From: a virus
Virus record (IMG/VR): IMGVR_UViG_3300044613_002638
Location: 43,448-107,447 of that record
Length of the DNA: 64,000 nucleotides
Strand: one strand, 5' to 3'
Below the pieces are notes generated by a model, which saw nothing but the letters and a program-made list of their open reading frames with translations, had not been told where the DNA came from and searched no databases. A program made the translations under genes and the position numbers. Shown here piece by piece: positions 60,523 to 64,000 of the stretch; within the stretch, counting starts at the first letter, position 1; each line of letters begins with the position of its first letter.

Positions 60523-61701
60523 AAAGAAACGCCAATACTAGGTCCATATGGTCGAGCAGCAGTCAAAACTGGTACAGCCGGAGCTCTTGGATATGGTGCA
60601 TATGAACTTTTCAAACCAGACGAACAAAAGCCAGAAGAAGAAAAACCAGCAGATACAGACACTAAAACAGATCAGGCAGTTGATCGACCCCCTGCCGTAG
60701 CCGTTGATAAAACTCCACCAGCTCCACCAAAGCCTGACGCCAGAAGTCAAAGCGATCAAAGCGAACTACCTCAAGATGATGTAGATAGTTCAGCGCAGAT
60801 AGTAAAACCACAAACAGATGAACCGGTAAAGACACCGCCACCTAACAAACCTTATCCTCCAGGAACAAAATTCTCATCTGATGAAATATTAGAAACTTAT
60901 AATCGTGTGTTAAACAGATATAGAAATTTCCTATATGAAGAGACCGATGAAGAACGTAAACAGGCCGAAAAGTTAAAAGCAATTCAGCGTAGTATATATG
61001 GCATGGAAAGTGAGTATGGTAAGGCCAAAACTGATCGACCTAACTATGCAGGCGCTAGAGGACCCATGCAAATCATGCCCGGCACATTTCAATGGATGAA
61101 GGAAAAAAATATTATTCCCAAAGACTTTGATATAAAAAATCCCGAACAAAATAAGCAAGCTGGTAATGCGTTAATAGGACACTACTTTCAAAAATATCAA
61201 GGCGATCCTGCAAAAGTATACGCAGCATATTATGCTGGCCCAGGGGCGATAAGAAAAGACGGATCAATTAATACTCATTGGCGCGACCGTAAAAATCCTA
61301 AAGCTCCCAACGTTGGAAACTACATTGATGCAGGTTTAGCAAGAGCTGGATTGTCAGATGTCAAATATGTTGCAGCTAAACCTTCAACTACGACTACCGC
61401 AGCAGTGCAATCAGCACCTGTTAAACCACCACCAGATACCACAATATCTGTTGCAAAAGTGGACGCCGCACCAAAACCAGAGCAACCTAAATTGGACACC
61501 GTGGTAGATAAACCATTGGAACCTACCAGTGTCGCAGCTAAAGAACCCGAGTTTAAAGATCTATTTGATTACGACGCATTTCAAAAAGCTGCAAAAGCTG
61601 GAAAAGATTTGTCAGATATTTCAAAATTTATGAAATCAGCAAAGACAACCGCAGATCTATCTGAAAGATACATGCGGTATAAAATGACAGAAACAAGATA
61701 A
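60523..61701 (+). CDS. C-terminal lytic transglycosylase part, same frame after stop
   Basis: 392 codons directly in frame after the TAA. It begins KETPILGPYGRAAVKTGTAG, contains a short hydrophobic Gly/Ala stretch, a Pro-rich linker, then an SLT-type transglycosylase domain: GMESEYG with catalytic Glu at 61006-61008, GARGPMQIMPGTFQWM and YAAYYAGPGAI. Such domains cut peptidoglycan during DNA entry. A GTG at 60907 could restart translation, but no ribosome-binding site precedes it. Readthrough, suppression, or loss of function are all possible. Confidence 0.7.
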   Translation, partial: KETPILGPYGRAAVKTGTAGALGYGAYELFKPDEQKPEEEKPADTDTKTDQAVDRPPAVAVDKTPPAPPKPDARSQSDQSELPQDDVDSSAQIVKPQTDEPVKTPPPNKPYPPGTKFSSDEILETYNRVLNRYRNFLYEETDEERKQAEKLKAIQRSIYGMESEYGKAKTDRPNYAGARGPMQIMPGTFQWMKEKNIIPKDFDIKNPEQNKQAGNALIGHYFQKYQGDPAKVYAAYYAGPGAIRKDGSINTHWRDRKNPKAPNVGNYIDAGLARAGLSDVKYVAAKPSTTTTAAVQSAPVKPPPDTTISVAKVDAAPKPEQPKLDTVVDKPLEPTSVAAKEPEFKDLFDYDAFQKAAKAGKDLSDISKFMKSAKTTADLSERYMRYKMTETR

Positions 61702-61721
61702 CCATTATCTTTAAAAAGGTT

Positions 61722-61727
61722 TAAATA
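61722..61727 (+). promoter_or_regulatory. Late promoter motif TAAATA
   Basis: GGTTTAAATAGTATAAAC lies 19 bases before ATG 61747, after the transglycosylase gene. Confidence 0.65.
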
Positions 61728-61746
61728 GTATAAACAAGGAACAAAA

Positions 61747-63705
61747 ATGGATCCAAAATTATTAAGAATGTATAGCAACATGTTAGGCGAGCAAGCAGCA
61801 ACACCGGTAAACACTTCCAAGAATCAATCAACTAATACCGGATATGGACCTGCTACCAATACAAGCAGTTATACTAGCTCAAAAGGCGCACAGATGGGTA
61901 AAACAAACCTGGCCCAAGTAACACCTAAACCAAAACCTGCTGCACCTAAACCTGCTTCAACATCGGCTGACATTAAGGCAGCTGGAGCGGCGTTTGCTTC
62001 GCAACAGCCTGCACAAACTACTCCCGGTGGTGGACCAACTAATCAATCACAGTTAGCAGCAAAATTAGGTCAAACAGCTCCTGGACCAAGTACCCCTACT
62101 GCGCCAGACGCAATGGCCGGTGCAGATGCCACTGCTGCGCAAACTCAGTCTAGCAGTTACACTGGACAAGATGTAAGAACAGCTAATGCAAGAGATGCTG
62201 CTGCTGCTCCTCCAACACAAGGCTTTGCAGGAAGTTCTGCCCCTGCTGCACCAGCAGCCGCACCAGCACCAGCTGGAGTGTTTAGTGGTAAAGGAGATTT
62301 GACAGGAGGAGCCGGAAGACCAGTTCCTACTCCTACAGCATCAGCAGATCAAAAAACTTATGGCGGTGGGTATGATCCTAGTAAAGCTCAGATGGCATAT
62401 TCAGGCGGTCAAGCAACCTCTACACCAGATTTCCAACCAGTTGCTGGTACATCAAATGTGGTTAGTAGAACGCCAGACAAAATCGCAGCAGATACAAAAA
62501 AAGGTCCTCTTGGCGGCATGTTACCGGCCAATTTTGAAGAAAGCCAGGAAGAGCTCGAAGAAGACTCAGACGAATCCTTGGAAGAAGAATTAGAAGAAGC
62601 ATTTAACGAAATGCTAAGATTAAGCGGAATCCAATTAAATGAAAAAGCACCTCCGGGCGCCAAAGCAGAACGCATGGTAAAACATATCAAAAAAGGCTAT
62701 GCAAAAGATGGCAAAATAACTCCTAAAGAAAAATCAATTGCATATGCTACTGCATGGAAAGCCAAGAAAGCTGGTAAACTAGACGAAGGTTTGAATTTGA
62801 TGTTGGACGAAGGCGGTCAAGCATTAGATCATATTGCTAATAGGTTCAAGTACGAAGTTAAGATGTTTATGAAGACAGGTATTATGGATAATGACTTGTA
62901 CGAAGCCTTAGCAGACTATTATGTAGCTCGCGGCGAAGTTCCTTATGGAGTAGTAAAAGGAAAGCCAGGATTTCCAGATCAGACACAATGGGTTGAAAAA
63001 AGATTTGCCGACGACATGAGTAATGGGATGAATGAAGCACCTGTGTACGAGGTCGCAGCTGATGGCACATTAAATGAACTAGCTAGACTAGCAGGCCTAA
63101 GTGAAAGTCGTGTAGACGAATGCGGAGACATGGGCATGGATATGGAAGACAGATTGAATGTCAGTACCAACATGAGCAGTGATGGCACCAAGAGCGTTAA
63201 TATTAGTGCCCAAGGTGATAAGGCAGAAGAACTGCTATCTATGTTAAAGCTGGCAGGCATGGGTGATTCAGATCGTCCAGTAGTGGCCATGATTGATCGT
63301 GACGAGGAAATGATGGAGGCGGATCGTGAAACAGAATACGCCAACACTCCTAAAGAAGAATACGAAACAGTAGCAGCAATTACTCGTCAAGGCAATGATC
63401 TGAATCGCGAGAAGAAGCAGTTTGCAAACATGCCCAAGGCCGGTGATAATCCAATGGCAACTGATTACATGCTAGACGAAGAACTATCAGCACTGTTAGA
63501 CAGCGTATTGGTGAGAGAAGTGGATCCTCAAAGACCAAAAGGCGACACTGGTATTGCTGATATCTATACAGCAGATAAAGGCCAACCGCCCAGTCCAGAT
63601 GAAGGTCCAGTTGGTAAGGCAGCTTCACCCAAAGCTCCTGCACCAGCCAAGCAGACGCCGCAGACGCCTAAGCCAATGGCATCAACTTCAGGAACAAAGC
63701 GATGA
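61747..63705 (+). CDS. Large multi-part virion-associated protein
   Basis: 652 residues. Residues 1-260 are Ala/Pro/Ser/Thr/Gln-rich and disordered. Residues about 258-285 are very acidic (LEEDSDESLEEELEEAFNEM). From about 300, APPGAKAERMVKHIKKGYAK then EKSIAYATAWKAKKAGKLDE is, from memory, a short domain common in aquatic T4-like phages. Residues about 435-455 (LARLAGLSESRVDECGD) and the block NVSTNMSSDGTKSVNISAQG follow. It may be a head-internal or injected protein. The last base pair region overlaps the next ATG. Confidence 0.68.
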   Translation: MDPKLLRMYSNMLGEQAATPVNTSKNQSTNTGYGPATNTSSYTSSKGAQMGKTNLAQVTPKPKPAAPKPASTSADIKAAGAAFASQQPAQTTPGGGPTNQSQLAAKLGQTAPGPSTPTAPDAMAGADATAAQTQSSSYTGQDVRTANARDAAAAPPTQGFAGSSAPAAPAAAPAPAGVFSGKGDLTGGAGRPVPTPTASADQKTYGGGYDPSKAQMAYSGGQATSTPDFQPVAGTSNVVSRTPDKIAADTKKGPLGGMLPANFEESQEELEEDSDESLEEELEEAFNEMLRLSGIQLNEKAPPGAKAERMVKHIKKGYAKDGKITPKEKSIAYATAWKAKKAGKLDEGLNLMLDEGGQALDHIANRFKYEVKMFMKTGIMDNDLYEALADYYVARGEVPYGVVKGKPGFPDQTQWVEKRFADDMSNGMNEAPVYEVAADGTLNELARLAGLSESRVDECGDMGMDMEDRLNVSTNMSSDGTKSVNISAQGDKAEELLSMLKLAGMGDSDRPVVAMIDRDEEMMEADRETEYANTPKEEYETVAAITRQGNDLNREKKQFANMPKAGDNPMATDYMLDEELSALLDSVLVREVDPQRPKGDTGIADIYTADKGQPPSPDEGPVGKAASPKAPAPAKQTPQTPKPMASTSGTKR

Positions 63706-64000
63706 AAACTTTAAGAGAATATATCGAGCAAGTTGAAGAGTCATATGAGGCACCTGGCGTAGGTGATTATTTTGATTTAGAAATAGCTAGAGATGAAACT
63801 CTAGTAGAAACTTATGTTGTTGATGTTGTAGAAGATGGTATCGTAATCGAAGCAGATGACACTATTTTACAGATTTTAAGACATGTAGGATACCTCATTG
63901 AGGATTCAAACATGCCCCCTGCTCAAGATTCTACCAGTCCTATCAACGGCAAAAAAGATGCTCGTAGCCACAACTTTGAAACATCTCCAGACAATGATCT
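63702..64000 (+). CDS. Virion-cluster protein, 5' part only
   Basis: ATG 63702 overlaps the previous stop (GATGA). The frame is open to the window edge for 99 codons. MKTLREYIEQVEESYEAPGV resembles the MKSLTEYIA start at 58312, suggesting a shared N-terminal tag. The rest (YVVDVVEDGIVIEADDTILQ) is acidic. The gene continues outside the window. Confidence 0.65.
   Translation, partial: MKTLREYIEQVEESYEAPGVGDYFDLEIARDETLVETYVVDVVEDGIVIEADDTILQILRHVGYLIEDSNMPPAQDSTSPINGKKDARSHNFETSPDND

Noticed and set aside
59749-61701. Reassignment of TAA to an amino acid across the genome
   Set aside because: Many other genes end cleanly with TAA at natural termini, including gp23 and the cassette genes.
1-64000. 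tRNA genes, rRNA or integration sites
   Set aside because: No cloverleaf-like stretch was noticed in the short gaps, and there are almost no gaps above 110 bases.

Overview
This window is a segment of a T4-like (contractile-tailed, myovirus) bacteriophage genome, A+T-rich by eye and almost fully coding. It carries recognisable T4-type virion genes: portal (gp20), prohead core, prohead protease (gp21), scaffold (gp22), major capsid protein (gp23), neck and tail-completion proteins (gp13, gp14, gp15), sheath (gp18), tube (gp19), head completion (gp4) and small terminase (gp16). The long gp18, the modular fibre genes, and a TAAATA late-promoter motif about 16-40 bases before many starts resemble aquatic T4-like phages (cyanophage and pelagiphage types). 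No photosynthesis, integrase or tRNA gene was seen, and the host cannot be fixed from this window.

Layout: 1-6134 is the head module in T4 order (gp20, small gene, acidic core protein, gp21, gp22, gp23). Two strong terminators at about 6170 and 6790 isolate one small structural gene. From 6855 to 36730 there is about 30 kb of adhesin and tail-fibre genes. Much of it is a repeated four-gene cassette: a short fibre protein with a shared N-terminus, a ~118-residue adaptor, a variable adhesin (glycine-rich or LamG), and a small assembly protein. From 36736 to 43550 lies a more A+T-rich accessory island: a ParB/sulfiredoxin-like protein, two tandem radical-SAM/SPASM enzymes, a CMP-nonulosonate cytidylyltransferase-like protein, a PhyH-like protein, a sulfotransferase (minus strand), a NeuB-type synthase, a GT42/Maf-like putative glycosyltransferase and a Nudix hydrolase (minus strand). 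gp15 and gp14 are on the minus strand. They diverge from a short stretch with near-consensus sigma70-type promoters (46315-46343, 46608-46636, 49152-49179) serving unknown genes and a dNMP kinase around gp13. From 50272 to the end come sheath, tube, a tube-like baseplate candidate, gp4, an HNH/NUMOD3 homing endonuclease, gp16, and a run of charged virion-associated proteins. One of these has a lytic transglycosylase domain behind a lone in-frame stop codon.

How the genes work together: most of the window builds the virion and is probably transcribed late from TAAATA promoters, several of which overlap the stop codon of the preceding gene. The most interesting system is the nonulosonic-acid (sialic-acid-like) synthesis, activation and transfer set placed directly after a very large array of Ser/Thr/Asn-rich adhesins. 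It could decorate the phage's own fibres or change the host surface. That role is inference. Other notable points are the homing-endonuclease insertion at the start of gp16, which leaves an ATT in place of the expected ATG and a relic 5' end upstream, and a hairpin that may hide the ribosome-binding site of the dNMP kinase on read-through transcripts only.
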